DNA of 64,000 bases from Candidatus Puniceispirillum sp. (GTDB lineage: Bacteria > Pseudomonadota > Alphaproteobacteria > Puniceispirillales > Puniceispirillaceae), in assembly GCA_028383305.1 (NCBI GenBank), contig JAOEVD010000003.1:69442-133441 (forward strand), read 5' to 3'. Shown in pieces: positions 25,538 to 35,370 of this stretch; position 1 is the first letter of the stretch, and every line of letters begins with the position of its first letter. Below the pieces are notes generated by a model that did no database searches, was not told where the DNA came from, and saw only the letters and a program-made list of their open reading frames with translations. A program made the translations under genes and the position numbers.

Positions 25538-26794
25538 ATGTGGTATTTTTTCTCTCCGGTTGAACGGATGCTGGCGTTTCGCTATGTGCGATCGCGCCGC
25601 GCCGAAGGGTTTATTTCGGTCATTGCCTGGTTTTCACTTGCCGGTATCACGCTTGGCGTTGCCACATTGATTGTTGTCATGTCAGTGATGAACGGGTTTC
25701 GCGCTGAATTGGTTGGCCGTATTTTGGGGCTAAATGGTCATGTTGCGGTTTATTCAAAACAGGCAGGTGGCATTGCTGATTTTGATCAGCTTGCCCTAAA
25801 AATCACCGACATGCCTGATGTGATTGCGGTGACGCCGCAAATTGAAGGCCAGGTCATGGCAACCCAGAACCGGGTTAGCATTGGCGCGGTGGTGCGCGGC
25901 GTGCGCTGGTCAGATTTGGCGGTTCGCAAACCGCTATGGGATTCGCTTGATGAAGGTGATATCAACCGGTTTCGCGATGAAAATGGTGTTTTAATTGGTC
26001 GTGAGATGGCGTTTAAGCTTGGCGTGAAGGCAGGCGATAGCGTCACGCTGACAACCGCCAAGGGCAAGGCCACGGCCTTTGGCACGGTGCCAACAAGGCG
26101 GAAATTCAAAATAGCCGGCGTGTTTCATGTCGGCATGTATGAATATGATTCCAGCTTTGTTTTTATGCCACTTGATCTGTCAGCGGCCTTTCTTGGCTAT
26201 GAAAAAAGCGTGTCTGGTCTTGAAATCTATGTGTCAGCCCCAGAACAGATTGCAACGCTCCGTCAATCGGTCACACAAACCGTCGGGACTGATTTGCGGG
26301 TTTTTGACTGGATTGACCGAAACCGCAGTTTCCTGAATGCGCTTCGGGTTGAACGCAATGTGATGTTTTTGATTTTGACGTTGATTATCCTTGTTGCCAC
26401 CTTTAACATTATTTCATCCATGATCATGCTTGTGCGGTCAAAAAATGCCGATATTGCGGTTTTGCGCACCATGGGCGCCAGCGGCGGCAATATCATGCGG
26501 ATCTTTTTGATGACAGGGGCAAGCATTGGCATTGTCGGTACGTTTGCTGGAACCGTCGTTGGCATGCTTTTTTGTTGGAATATTGATACAATCAAACAGG
26601 CCATCGAAAGCCTGTCAGGAGCCGAATTATTTGCTGCTGAAATCTATTTCCTGTCGAACCTGCCAGCCAAAGTTGATCCGCAAGAAGTATTGATGGTGGT
26701 GCTGATGGCACTTGGTCTATCTTTCCTTGCCAGCCTATATCCGGCATGGCGGGCATCGCGAATCGCACCGGCCGAGGCATTGCGCTATGAATAA
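25538..26794 (+). CDS. lolC: Lipoprotein-releasing ABC transporter permease LolC/E
   Basis: A 418-residue inner-membrane protein with one N-terminal helix (about 25-48), a large periplasmic MacB-type domain and three C-terminal helices (about 275-400). PVERMLAFRYVRSRRAEGFISVIAWFSLAGITLGVATLIVVMSVMNGFRAEL is the LolC/E signature. With LolD it extracts mature lipoproteins from the inner membrane for LolA. Only one permease is present, as in many Alphaproteobacteria where a single LolF-like protein replaces LolC plus LolE. It overlaps lolD by 8 nt. Confidence 0.92.
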   Translation: MWYFFSPVERMLAFRYVRSRRAEGFISVIAWFSLAGITLGVATLIVVMSVMNGFRAELVGRILGLNGHVAVYSKQAGGIADFDQLALKITDMPDVIAVTPQIEGQVMATQNRVSIGAVVRGVRWSDLAVRKPLWDSLDEGDINRFRDENGVLIGREMAFKLGVKAGDSVTLTTAKGKATAFGTVPTRRKFKIAGVFHVGMYEYDSSFVFMPLDLSAAFLGYEKSVSGLEIYVSAPEQIATLRQSVTQTVGTDLRVFDWIDRNRSFLNALRVERNVMFLILTLIILVATFNIISSMIMLVRSKNADIAVLRTMGASGGNIMRIFLMTGASIGIVGTFAGTVVGMLFCWNIDTIKQAIESLSGAELFAAEIYFLSNLPAKVDPQEVLMVVLMALGLSFLASLYPAWRASRIAPAEALRYE

Positions 26795-27494
26795 TCCACC
26801 AGAGATGCAAACACCCGCGCCTTTGTTGGAATTACGCAATGTTCAGCGAAGCTATCTTCAAGGCACGGTCAAGCTGGATGTGCTGAATAATGCCAGCCTT
26901 TCGGTTCGTGCTGGCGAAATGAAAGCGCTTGTTGGGCCGTCAGGTTCGGGAAAATCAACATTTTTGAATATTGCCGGTCTTTTGGAACGCCCCGATGCCG
27001 GTGAGGTTTTGATTGATGGCGTCGATGCTGGTAAACTTGGCCGTGGAAAGCGGGGCAATCTGCGCCGAAGCCATATCGGGTTTGTGTTTCAATTTCACCG
27101 TCTTTTGCCAGAATTTTCGGCGCTTGAAAATGTGATGATTCCGCAAATGCTGAACGGGCTTGATCGGAATGAGGCGGCAACACGTGCCGAACAATTGCTG
27201 GCAATGGTTGGATTGCAAGCACGCGCCGATCACCGGCCCGGTCTGTTATCGGGTGGTGAGCAGCAACGTGTTGCGATTGCCCGATCAGTGGCAAATGCGC
27301 CGCGGGTATTGCTGGCTGACGAGCCAACCGGCAATCTAGACCCTGACACGGCAAAAGACGTGTTTCATCATTTGGCGACGATTACGCGGACAACCGGTAC
27401 GGCGGCACTGGTGGTAACGCATAACCAGCAATTGGCTTTGAATATGGATTCAATTCTGACCATTAGTGACGGTAAAATCATCTCAATTGGCTAG
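26787..27494 (+). CDS. lolD: Lipoprotein-releasing ABC transporter ATPase LolD
   Basis: A 235-residue ABC ATPase. [23 protein letters not shown] is the Walker A region, [19 protein letters not shown] includes the Q-loop, [16 protein letters not shown] the ABC signature and [12 protein letters not shown] the Walker B. It powers the preceding permease. The ATG at 26787 overlaps the lolC stop; the track N-terminus lies inside lolC. Confidence 0.94.
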   Translation: MNNPPEMQTPAPLLELRNVQRSYLQGTVKLDVLNNASLSVRAGEMKALVGPSGSGKSTFLNIAGLLERPDAGEVLIDGVDAGKLGRGKRGNLRRSHIGFVFQFHRLLPEFSALENVMIPQMLNGLDRNEAATRAEQLLAMVGLQARADHRPGLLSGGEQQRVAIARSVANAPRVLLADEPTGNLDPDTAKDVFHHLATITRTTGTAALVVTHNQQLALNMDSILTISDGKIISIG

Positions 27495-27555
27495 CTTTCC
27501 CTGCTGCGTTTAGGGTAGGGTTTGCGCACGCCTGATTTATTGCCGAAAGCCCGTG

Positions 27556-30500
27556 ATGCCAGCCAATTTTGTCCATCTTAGACTGCATAGCGCCTATTCG
27601 CTGGCCGAATCGACGTTGCGAATCAAAAGCCTGTCGGGGCTGATTGCCGATGATCGCCAGCCCGCCGCAGCGATCACCGATACCAATAATATGTTTGGCG
27701 CGCTGGAATTTGCCCAAACGCTAATCGGTGCCGGTATCCAGCCGATTATGGGAACCCAGCTCAATCTGGAAGATGCGCAGGGGCAGGGCGAAATCGTGCT
27801 TCTGGCTCAAACCGATCTTGGCTATACCAATCTTTCGAAATTATTGTCCAAAACATTGCTTAACGCTGATGCGGTTCATGACCCGTCATGTTTGCTTGAC
27901 GATCTCGAAGCGCATGCCGAAGGGCTCATTCTTTTAAGTGGCGGCGCTTTGGCTGGTTTTGTTGGCGCGCCCGCCTGTGATGGCAGACCAACATTGGCGG
28001 CGGCACGCGCTGACCGGCTGGCGGCGATTTTTGGTGATCGGTTCTATATTGAGTTACAGCGTCATGGCCTTGGCGTTGAACGCACGGCCGAACCGTATCT
28101 GCTGGAAATTGCCGATCGGTTGAATTTGCCACTAGTGGCGACAAATGACTGCCGGTTTGAAAACGCAGCGATGAGTCAGCCACATGACACGCTTGTTTGT
28201 ATTGGCACTGGCCGTAAATTTTCCGAAACAAATAGACCGCGTTTCTCACCCGAGCATTACTTTAAAACAGCTGCCCAAATGTCCGAATTATTTCAAGATA
28301 TTCCTGAGGCAATTTTAAACACATTGGTGATCGCCAAACGTTGTAGCACAATGGCAAGGCAGCGCGATCCGATCTTGCCACCTTTTGAATCAGCCGATGG
28401 CCGCAATGAAGAGGATGAATTAACCGCGCAGGCCGAAGCAGGATTGCAAAGCCGTTTGTTGCGCTATGTTTATGACGACAGCAGGGATGAGGCGGCGCGC
28501 GCGGTGATCGCAAAGCCCTATTTTGACCGCTTGGCCTTTGAGTTGAATGTGATCAAACAAATGGGCTTCCCGGGTTATTTTCTGATCGTTGCCGATTTTA
28601 TCCAATGGGCAAAGGCGCAGAATATTCCGGTTGGGCCCGGTCGTGGTTCAGGTGCGGGTTCGGTGGTGGCATGGGCGCTGTTGATTACCGATCTTGACCC
28701 ATTGAAATGGGGCTTGCTGTTTGAACGGTTTTTGAATCCTGAGCGAGTTTCAATGCCTGATTTTGATATTGATTTTTGTCAGGATCGGCGCGACGAGGTG
28801 ATTAGCTATGTTCAAGAGAAATATGGACATGACAAGGTTGCGCAAATCATCACCTTTGGATCTTTGCAGGCGCGTGCCGCGCTTCGCGATGTGGGGCGTG
28901 TTCTTGAGATGCCCTATGGTCAGGTTGACCGGATTGCAAAGATGATTCCCAATAACCCCGCTAAACAAACGACGATTGCGCAAGCGGTCGCTTCGGAGGA
29001 GGAATTGCGCAAACAACGCCGTGAAGATGAGCAGGTTGCTGATTTGATTGATGTGTCAATGAAGCTTGAGGGGCTTTATCGGCACGCCTCGACGCATGCG
29101 GCGGGTTTGGTGATCGGTGACCGACCTCTTGCCGAGCTGGTGCCGCTTTATCGTGACCCGCGATCGGATATGCCGGTAACACAATTCAATATGAAATGGG
29201 TTGAAAAGGCGGGGCTTGTCAAATTTGACTTTCTAGGTTTGAAAACCCTGACCGTTTTGCAACGAGCTGTTGAATTTATTGGCAAGCGGGGCATTGAACT
29301 TGATCTTGGTGCAATCCCGCTTGATGACAAGCTGACCTTTGATATGCTGTCGAATGGTGACACGGTTGGCGTGTTCCAGCTGGAATCCAGCGGCATGCGC
29401 GACGTGCTTCGCGGGCTAAAGCCTGACCGGTTTGAAGATATTATTGCGGTTGTGGCACTTTACCGCCCAGGCCCGATGGAAAATATCAAAGATTATGTCG
29501 CGCGAAAGCATGATCCATCAGAAATCACCTATATGCATCCCGACCTCGAACCGGTTCTGGCCGAAACTTATGGCATTATGATCTATCAGGAACAGGTGCA
29601 GCAGGCGGCACGTATACTTGCCAATTACACGCTTGGTGCAGCCGATATTTTGCGCCGTGCGATGGGAAAAAAGATCAAAGAGGAAATGGATGAGCAGCGC
29701 CAAATTTTCATTACTGGTGCAACAAAACATGGCTTGTCCAAACAATTGGCATCGGATGTGTTTGAACAGATCGCGGCCTTTGCTGGTTATGGCTTCAACA
29801 AATCGCACGCGGCGGCCTATGCGCTGGTGTCCTATCAAACGGCCTATCTGAAGGCGAATTACCCTGTCGAGTTCCTGGCTGCCTCAATGGCGCTTGATGC
29901 GGGTAATACTGAAAAACTGGCAGTATTCCGGCAAGAATGTCAGCAAAAGAACATTGGCGTTCTGCCGCCTGATATCAATAAATCATCATCAGGATTTGCG
30001 GTTGAGGAGGTAGCTTCGGCTGAAGGTACGCTGGAATTAGCGGTTCGCTATGCCCTGTCTGCGATTAAAAATGTTGGCGCTGAGGCGATGAGCCGTCTAA
30101 CCAAAATCCGAAAAGCCGATGGGGCTTTCACCTCATTGAAGGATCTTTTGCAAAGATTACCGCGTGAGGTGGTTAACCGGCGCCAGATGGAAAATCTTGT
30201 GCGGGCAGGGGCGCTTGATAAAATTCACGGCAATCGCCGCGAATTGATCGAAAATATGGATTTAATCCTATCGCATGCCGATGCGATGCGCCGCGAAGCC
30301 GAGTCCAATCAGGTTAGCCTTTTTGGTGGTGATTCGGATGTGATTGATGACTGTATCCGCCTTCGCGAAACCAATGATTGGGCGGGTATGGATCGCTTGA
30401 AAGAAGAATTTGACGCGCTTGGTCTCTATTTGTCGGCGCACCCGCTTGATAGCTATGCCAGCCAGCTTGGACGGCTTCGGGTTACATCACATGCGGCGTT

Positions 30501-31011
30501 AAATGATTTGGTGACGGCAGGACAGGCACCGCAACGCGTTAATCTTGCCGGTTCGGTGACGGCAAAGCAGGTGCGTGTTTCGCAACGCGGCAATCGGTTT
30601 GCCTTTGTTCAATTTACCGATCAGACCGGCGTTTTTGAAGTGACCTTCTTTTCAGATGTTCTTGCCGAAGCAAATGACCTTCTTGATTTGGAAAAGCCCT
30701 TGCTGATTTCAGCCAATTTGAAGGTCGAAGATAACGGGCCGCGCCTGTTAGCTGCGCGCGTTCAACTGCTTGATGATGCTATTGCCGCGTGGCATGGCGG
30801 CGTGGCTTTGTGGGTGCAGGATGAAAAGCCGTTGAAATCACTGAAAGAAGCCTTGAAATCGGACGGGCCGGGTAAGGCTGAGGTCAAGATCCAGTTGATT
30901 GTAAAAGGACAGGAAGTCTGTATCGGGCTTCCGGGTCGTTTCAAGCTAAGCGGCGATTTGCGGCAGGAATTGCGGCGCATGCCCGGAATTTTGAATGTTC
31001 GTGAGTTATAA
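27556..31011 (+). CDS. dnaE: DNA polymerase III subunit alpha
   Basis: A 1151-residue replicative polymerase. The N-terminal PHP domain starts FVHLRLHSAYSLAES; the catalytic region includes GPGRGSGAGSVVAWAL and ERVSMPDFDIDFCQDRR, carrying the catalytic aspartates near residue 400. Downstream lie the VVALYRPGPMENIKDYVARKHDP and YGFNKSHAAAYALVSYQTAYLKANYPVEFLAA motifs, then helix-hairpin-helix and OB domains. Length fits DnaE1, not the shorter error-prone ImuC type. GTGATG allows a GTG one codon earlier. It is 61 nt downstream of lolD. Confidence 0.96.
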   Translation: MPANFVHLRLHSAYSLAESTLRIKSLSGLIADDRQPAAAITDTNNMFGALEFAQTLIGAGIQPIMGTQLNLEDAQGQGEIVLLAQTDLGYTNLSKLLSKTLLNADAVHDPSCLLDDLEAHAEGLILLSGGALAGFVGAPACDGRPTLAAARADRLAAIFGDRFYIELQRHGLGVERTAEPYLLEIADRLNLPLVATNDCRFENAAMSQPHDTLVCIGTGRKFSETNRPRFSPEHYFKTAAQMSELFQDIPEAILNTLVIAKRCSTMARQRDPILPPFESADGRNEEDELTAQAEAGLQSRLLRYVYDDSRDEAARAVIAKPYFDRLAFELNVIKQMGFPGYFLIVADFIQWAKAQNIPVGPGRGSGAGSVVAWALLITDLDPLKWGLLFERFLNPERVSMPDFDIDFCQDRRDEVISYVQEKYGHDKVAQIITFGSLQARAALRDVGRVLEMPYGQVDRIAKMIPNNPAKQTTIAQAVASEEELRKQRREDEQVADLIDVSMKLEGLYRHASTHAAGLVIGDRPLAELVPLYRDPRSDMPVTQFNMKWVEKAGLVKFDFLGLKTLTVLQRAVEFIGKRGIELDLGAIPLDDKLTFDMLSNGDTVGVFQLESSGMRDVLRGLKPDRFEDIIAVVALYRPGPMENIKDYVARKHDPSEITYMHPDLEPVLAETYGIMIYQEQVQQAARILANYTLGAADILRRAMGKKIKEEMDEQRQIFITGATKHGLSKQLASDVFEQIAAFAGYGFNKSHAAAYALVSYQTAYLKANYPVEFLAASMALDAGNTEKLAVFRQECQQKNIGVLPPDINKSSSGFAVEEVASAEGTLELAVRYALSAIKNVGAEAMSRLTKIRKADGAFTSLKDLLQRLPREVVNRRQMENLVRAGALDKIHGNRRELIENMDLILSHADAMRREAESNQVSLFGGDSDVIDDCIRLRETNDWAGMDRLKEEFDALGLYLSAHPLDSYASQLGRLRVTSHAALNDLVTAGQAPQRVNLAGSVTAKQVRVSQRGNRFAFVQFTDQTGVFEVTFFSDVLAEANDLLDLEKPLLISANLKVEDNGPRLLAARVQLLDDAIAAWHGGVALWVQDEKPLKSLKEALKSDGPGKAEVKIQLIVKGQEVCIGLPGRFKLSGDLRQELRRMPGILNVREL

Positions 31012-31160
31012 TGGCAATCGGTCGGCATTTGGCCGGGTTGCGAAATATCGTCATTTTTGGCGGGTAAGGCTTGATTTTTCGGCAGGTTGATAGTACCACA
31101 CAATCAATTCACACATGGGGGCGGCTCCCTCGCAGCAAATTCTGCGTGATGGGCCATCCG

Positions 31161-31190
31161 GTGAGGGCATAAGCCTTTCATTTCCCTCAT
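31161..31190 (+). promoter_or_regulatory. Stem-loop in the rpsB leader
   Basis: GTGAGGG and CCCTCAT form a 7-bp stem (one G-U pair) around a 16-nt loop, about 33 nt before the rpsB ATG in a 211-nt leader. Ribosomal protein S2 operons are often controlled by mRNA leaders bound by S2. I cannot match this to a known leader class by eye. Confidence 0.35.
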
Positions 31191-31222
31191 GGAGGTTCAA
31201 CCGGAGAACAGGAGTAAATTTA

Positions 31223-32161
31223 ATGGCTCTCCCTACATTTACAATGCGCCAAATGCTTGAAGCAGGCGTTCATTTTGGTCACAGCACACGTCGTTGGAAC
31301 CCGAAGATGGAAACATACATCTTTGGCGAGCGTAACAAGACGCATATCCTTGATCTTCAGCAAACCCAGCCAATGCTGCATACAGCATTGAAAGCCTTGA
31401 GTGACGTCACATCACGTGGTGGCCGGGTCTTGTTTGTTGGAACAAAGCGTGCGGCGGCTGAAAAAATTGCTGAAACAGCCCAGAGTTGCGGCCAGTATTT
31501 TGTCAATCATCGCTGGCTTGGCGGTATGTTGACCAACTGGACAACCGTATCACAATCAATACGCCGCTTGCGTGATCTTGAAAGCCGTTTTGAAAGCGGT
31601 GAAATCAACCAGCTGGCCAAAAAAGAGGCGCTGCAAATCACCCGTGAGCAGGAAAAGCTTGAGCGCACGCTTGGTGGGATCAAGGAAATGGGCGGCATTC
31701 CTGATATGCTGTTTATCCTCGACACAAATAAAGAAGCTATCGCTGTTCAAGAAGCTAACCGTCTTGGCATTCCTGTTGTGGCGGTTGTTGATAGCAACGC
31801 CAATCCTGATGGTGTTGATTACCTAATTCCGGGCAATGATGACGCGATGCGCGCCATTACGTTTTATTGTGAACTTGTCCAAGCTGCGGTTCTGGATGGT
31901 TTGCAAACCGAATTGATGAAAACGGGTGGTGACGCTGGTGAAGCCCTTGAGACGCCAGTCGAGCCTGCGCTTGAAGCTGCGCCAGCCGAAGCTGCCCCAG
32001 CTGGAGCTGCACCAACCGAAGCTGCCCCAGCTGAAGCTGCGCCAGCCGAAGCTGCCCCAGCTGGAGCTGCACCAACCGAAGCTGCCCCAGCTGAAGCTGC
32101 ACTAGCCGAAGCTGCTCCAGCTGAAGCTGCACCAGCCGACGACGCGCCAGCGAGCGCCTAA
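31223..32161 (+). CDS. rpsB: 30S ribosomal protein S2 with repetitive C-terminal tail
   Basis: A 312-residue S2. The conserved core begins [48 protein letters not shown] and ends near [12 protein letters not shown] (about residue 236). The last 70 or so residues are low-complexity Ala/Pro/Glu (EAAPA-type pentads) encoded by an exact 60-bp duplication. Alphaproteobacterial S2 proteins often have Ala-rich C-terminal extensions, but repeats at the DNA level point to recent growth of the tail. The GGAG ribosome site precedes the ATG at 31223; the track extends too far upstream. Confidence 0.96.
   Translation: MALPTFTMRQMLEAGVHFGHSTRRWNPKMETYIFGERNKTHILDLQQTQPMLHTALKALSDVTSRGGRVLFVGTKRAAAEKIAETAQSCGQYFVNHRWLGGMLTNWTTVSQSIRRLRDLESRFESGEINQLAKKEALQITREQEKLERTLGGIKEMGGIPDMLFILDTNKEAIAVQEANRLGIPVVAVVDSNANPDGVDYLIPGNDDAMRAITFYCELVQAAVLDGLQTELMKTGGDAGEALETPVEPALEAAPAEAAPAGAAPTEAAPAEAAPAEAAPAGAAPTEAAPAEAALAEAAPAEAAPADDAPASA
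31972..32100. repeat. Exact 60-bp tandem duplication in rpsB
   Basis: Bases 31981-32040 and 32041-32100 are identical, and the period-60 identity reaches back to 31972. Each unit encodes 20 residues of the tail (five-residue [10 protein letters not shown]-like pentads, about 15 bp each). Degenerate pentads continue to about 32150. Confidence 0.95.
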
Positions 32162-32166
32162 ATCAC

Positions 32167-32204
32167 AATCCGGCCAGCAGGGCCTGCGCTCCGTTGGCCG
32201 GGTT
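32167..32204 (+). terminator. rpsB-tsf intergenic stem-loop, possible attenuator
   Basis: AATCCGGCCA pairs with TGGCCGGGTT in a 10-bp stem (one G-U) with an 18-nt loop, starting 6 nt after the rpsB stop. No U-run follows, so it may be a partial terminator, a processing site or an mRNA-stabilising hairpin. A transcription-attenuating element between rpsB and tsf is known in E. coli, which favours a similar role here. Confidence 0.5.
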
Positions 32205-32266
32205 TGAAACTTACGACATGGCGGTTAAACGCCATCAATTTTGTCTTTGATATAAGGAACGATGAG

Positions 32267-33184
32267 ATGAGTGTGACTGCTGCTCTGGTAAAAGAACTGC
32301 GCGAGAAATCTGGCGCGGGCATGATGGATTGTAAAAAAGCCCTTGGTGAGACTGGTGGCGATATGGATGGGGCGGTTGATTGGCTGCGGAAAAAAGGTCT
32401 TGCCGCTGCTGCCAAAAAGTCGGGTCGTGTTGCGGCGGAAGGCCTTGTTGGTATTTCAGTCGCTGGCACCAAAGGTGCGGTTGTTGAACTGAACGCCGAA
32501 ACTGATTTTGTTGCGCGAAACAGTGAATTTCAGGGATTTGTATCAGCCCTTGCCAAATTGGCGTTAAGCGCGACTGATATCGACGGTCTGAAAACACTCG
32601 ATTTTCCGGGAACCGGCCGTAATGTTGCTGATGAATTGACGCAAAAGATCGCAACCATTGGCGAAAACATGTCTTTGCGCCGGATGCAGCTTCTTGAAGT
32701 TAGCAATGGTGCGGTTGTGCCTTACATGCACAATGCAACCGCGGATGGTCTTGGCCGTATCGGCGTTCTTGTTGCGTTGGAATCAACCGCTGATGAGGCG
32801 TCTCTCATCGCCCTTGGCAAACAGATTGCGATGCATATTGCCGCGACGTCACCTGCCAGCCTGTCAGTTGAAGACCTTGATGCCGATTCGGTCGCGCGCG
32901 AACGCGATGTGTTGATTGAGCAGGCCAAAGCATCTGGCAAGCCACAAGAAATTGCTGAAAAGATGGTTGAAGGCCGGATGAAGAAATATTACCAAGAAGT
33001 TGTGCTTCTTGAGCAGACTTCAGTGATCGATGGCGAAACACGCATTGCCGACGTTATTGCAAACGCTGGAAAAGATGCAGGCGCTGATATTGCGCTTGAG
33101 GCATTTGTCCGGTTTAATCTTGGTGAAGGTGTCGAGCGTGAAGACTCTGATTTTGCTGCCGAGGTTGCTGCGCAGCTTTCATAG
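32267..33184 (+). CDS. tsf: Elongation factor Ts
   Basis: A 305-residue nucleotide exchange factor for EF-Tu. It starts [44 protein letters not shown], the standard UBA-like N-terminal domain, and contains [16 protein letters not shown] in the core. Length is normal for Alphaproteobacteria. The ATG at 32267 is chosen on homology; the track start is 63 nt too early. Confidence 0.96.
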   Translation: MSVTAALVKELREKSGAGMMDCKKALGETGGDMDGAVDWLRKKGLAAAAKKSGRVAAEGLVGISVAGTKGAVVELNAETDFVARNSEFQGFVSALAKLALSATDIDGLKTLDFPGTGRNVADELTQKIATIGENMSLRRMQLLEVSNGAVVPYMHNATADGLGRIGVLVALESTADEASLIALGKQIAMHIAATSPASLSVEDLDADSVARERDVLIEQAKASGKPQEIAEKMVEGRMKKYYQEVVLLEQTSVIDGETRIADVIANAGKDAGADIALEAFVRFNLGEGVEREDSDFAAEVAAQLS

Positions 33185-33226
33185 ATCAGGTTAGGATACC
33201 AACCTACTAAGGGGAGTAATCTGCCA

Positions 33227-33961
33227 GTGACAAAACCGTCCAAACCTGCATCGCTACATGTCTATAGCAGGGTGATGCTAAAAATTTCTGGTGAATCGCT
33301 TATGGGAAAGCTTCCCTACGGTATTGATCCCGAAATGGTCGGAACCGTTGCACAGCAGGTCAAAGACGTTGTCGCCACAGGCGTCGAGGTGTGTCTCGTT
33401 ATTGGTGGCGGCAATATTTTCCGTGGCATGTCAGGTGCCGCTGCCGGTATGGAACGCGCCACTGGCGATTATATGGGCATGCTGGCAACCGTGATGAATG
33501 CACTTGCCATGCAAAATGCGCTTGAACAGATTGATGTTCCAGTTCGCGTCCAATCTGCCCTGACGATTAGTGCTGTGTGTGAGCCTTATATCCGCCGCCG
33601 TGCCACCCGCCATCTTGAAAAGGGACGGGTGGTTATTTTTGCGGCAGGAACTGGCAATCCGTTTTTCACCACCGACACGGCAGCGGCATTGCGCGCATCC
33701 GAGATGAATTGTCAGGCCTTGTTAAAAGGCACCAGGGTCGATGGTGTTTATTCTGATGATCCGGAAAAGAATAAAGACGCCAAACGTTTTGATCGAGTTA
33801 GCTATATGCAGGTGCTAACCGATGATTTGCGCGTGATGGACGCATCAGCCATTGCCTTGTCACGCGAAAATAATATTCCCATTCTGGTATTTTCCATTGA
33901 AACGCCCGGTGAATTTGAGCGGGTCGTTAAACATGAAGGACGATTCACCATCGTTTCTTAA
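33227..33961 (+). CDS. pyrH: UMP kinase
   Basis: A 244-residue amino-acid-kinase-fold enzyme making UDP from [15 protein letters not shown] at the N-terminus, [27 protein letters not shown] and [15 protein letters not shown] are family motifs. The start is GTG with GGGGAG 10 nt upstream. It follows the usual rpsB-tsf-pyrH-frr order. Confidence 0.95.
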   Translation: MTKPSKPASLHVYSRVMLKISGESLMGKLPYGIDPEMVGTVAQQVKDVVATGVEVCLVIGGGNIFRGMSGAAAGMERATGDYMGMLATVMNALAMQNALEQIDVPVRVQSALTISAVCEPYIRRRATRHLEKGRVVIFAAGTGNPFFTTDTAAALRASEMNCQALLKGTRVDGVYSDDPEKNKDAKRFDRVSYMQVLTDDLRVMDASAIALSRENNIPILVFSIETPGEFERVVKHEGRFTIVS

Positions 33962-34031
33962 GCTAAATTATTGATTAAAGCGGGCAAGCTCACCCGGTTA
34001 AGACCACCCGATCAAGATAAAGGATATAACC

Positions 34032-34589
34032 ATGGCAGAACTTGATATTGATGATATTCAGCGCCGCATGGACGCAAGTCTGGCAAGTCTTCAAACCGAA
34101 TTTATGGGGCTTCGGGCTGGCCGTGCGTCAACCGGGATGCTCGAGCCAATCATGGTTGATGCCTATGGGTCAAAGATGCCAATGAACCAAGTTGGAAATA
34201 TTTCAGCGCCCGAGCCTCGGCTTTTGACGGTTTCGGTTTGGGATGCTGGCATGGCATCTTCGGTTGAAAAAGCGATCCGTGAGTCTGATTTGGGCCTCAA
34301 CCCGTCAACCGAAGGCAATCTTATCCGGGTACCGATCCCTGATCTGTCAGAAGAGCGCCGAAAAGAAATGGTGAAAGTCGCCGGTCGCTATGCCGAGGCG
34401 TGTCGTGTCGCCATTCGCAACATTCGCCGCGATGGTATTGAAACCGCGCGCAAGGCCGAAAAAGAAGGGCTGATTTCCGAGGATGATCGCCATACGCAGG
34501 AAAATCAGGTTCAAAAATTAACCGATGATTTTGTCAAAAAAGTTGATGATGCACTTTCCCATAAGGAAAAAGAAATAACGCAAGTATAA
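34032..34589 (+). CDS. frr: Ribosome recycling factor
   Basis: A 185-residue protein with the RRF pattern: LRAGRASTGMLEPIMVDAYGSKMPMNQVGNISAPEPRLLTVSVWD, then EKAIRESDLGLNPSTEGNLIRVPIPDLSEERRKEMVKV. With EF-G it splits post-termination ribosomes. AAAGGA precedes the ATG. uppS begins 35 nt after its stop. Confidence 0.96.
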   Translation: MAELDIDDIQRRMDASLASLQTEFMGLRAGRASTGMLEPIMVDAYGSKMPMNQVGNISAPEPRLLTVSVWDAGMASSVEKAIRESDLGLNPSTEGNLIRVPIPDLSEERRKEMVKVAGRYAEACRVAIRNIRRDGIETARKAEKEGLISEDDRHTQENQVQKLTDDFVKKVDDALSHKEKEITQV

Positions 34590-34623
34590 GTTGCGTGTGG
34601 TTTCATTTTCGAGGGGTGAGAAG

Positions 34624-35370
34624 ATGCAAAAAAATTTACATCATCTGGCAATCATAATGGATGGCAATCGTCGCTGGGCGCATGCACATGGATTTGAGGT
34701 GCTAAAAGGCCATAACCAGGGCGCGGATACGCTCGAGGCCATTAGCCGCGCCGCCATCAACCAAAAGATCGAATGGTTGACGGTATTTGCCTTCTCATCG
34801 GAAAATTGGCAGCGTCCGGCCACCGAGGTCAAAGGGCTTATGGTTCTGATGAAACGGTTTATCCTTACCCGATCAAAAGAGCTGATCGACAATAATATCC
34901 GGCTTCGAATCATTGGGCGACGCGACCGGTTCTCGGATGATCTTCAAGATGCAATTGTTGATGTCGAAAAATCTTCGGCAATGAATACAGGGCTGAACCT
35001 GACCGTTGCGCTTGATTATGGTGGGCGTCAGGATCTGACGGCGGCGGCCGCGCAAATTGCATATGAGGTTGAGTCCGGTTTGCTAAAAGCCAGTCAGGTG
35101 AATGATGATTTGCTGAAATCACGCCTTTCGACAAGAGTGTTGCCGCCGGTTGACCTGTTGATCCGAACCGGGGGCGAGCAGCGTATTTCGAATTTTCTTT
35201 TGTGGGATTTGTCATATGCCGAATTGCATTTCAGCGATCAATATTGGCCGGAATTCACCGCACAGGATTTGGCGGTTGCTGTTAGTGATTATACTAAGCG
35301 CGAGCGCCGTTTTGGTAGTAATTCAGGCAAAATTCATCAGCTTCACATGGTAAAAAGTGATCTAGCTTGA
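34624..35370 (+). CDS. uppS: Undecaprenyl diphosphate synthase
   Basis: A 248-residue cis-prenyltransferase. LAIIMDGNRRWAHAHGF (catalytic aspartate), LTVFAFSSENWQRP and DLLIRTGGEQRISNFLLWDLSYAELHFSDQYWPEF are the family blocks. It supplies the C55 lipid carrier for peptidoglycan and O-antigen. GAGGGG lies upstream of the ATG at 34624. Its TGA overlaps the cdsA start. Confidence 0.95.
   Translation: MQKNLHHLAIIMDGNRRWAHAHGFEVLKGHNQGADTLEAISRAAINQKIEWLTVFAFSSENWQRPATEVKGLMVLMKRFILTRSKELIDNNIRLRIIGRRDRFSDDLQDAIVDVEKSSAMNTGLNLTVALDYGGRQDLTAAAAQIAYEVESGLLKASQVNDDLLKSRLSTRVLPPVDLLIRTGGEQRISNFLLWDLSYAELHFSDQYWPEFTAQDLAVAVSDYTKRERRFGSNSGKIHQLHMVKSDLA

Noticed and set aside
31857-32132. Minus-strand ORF rich in LQLGQLRL repeats
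   Set aside because: It is the antisense reading of the repetitive rpsB tail; the apparent protein repeat comes from the 60-bp DNA duplication.
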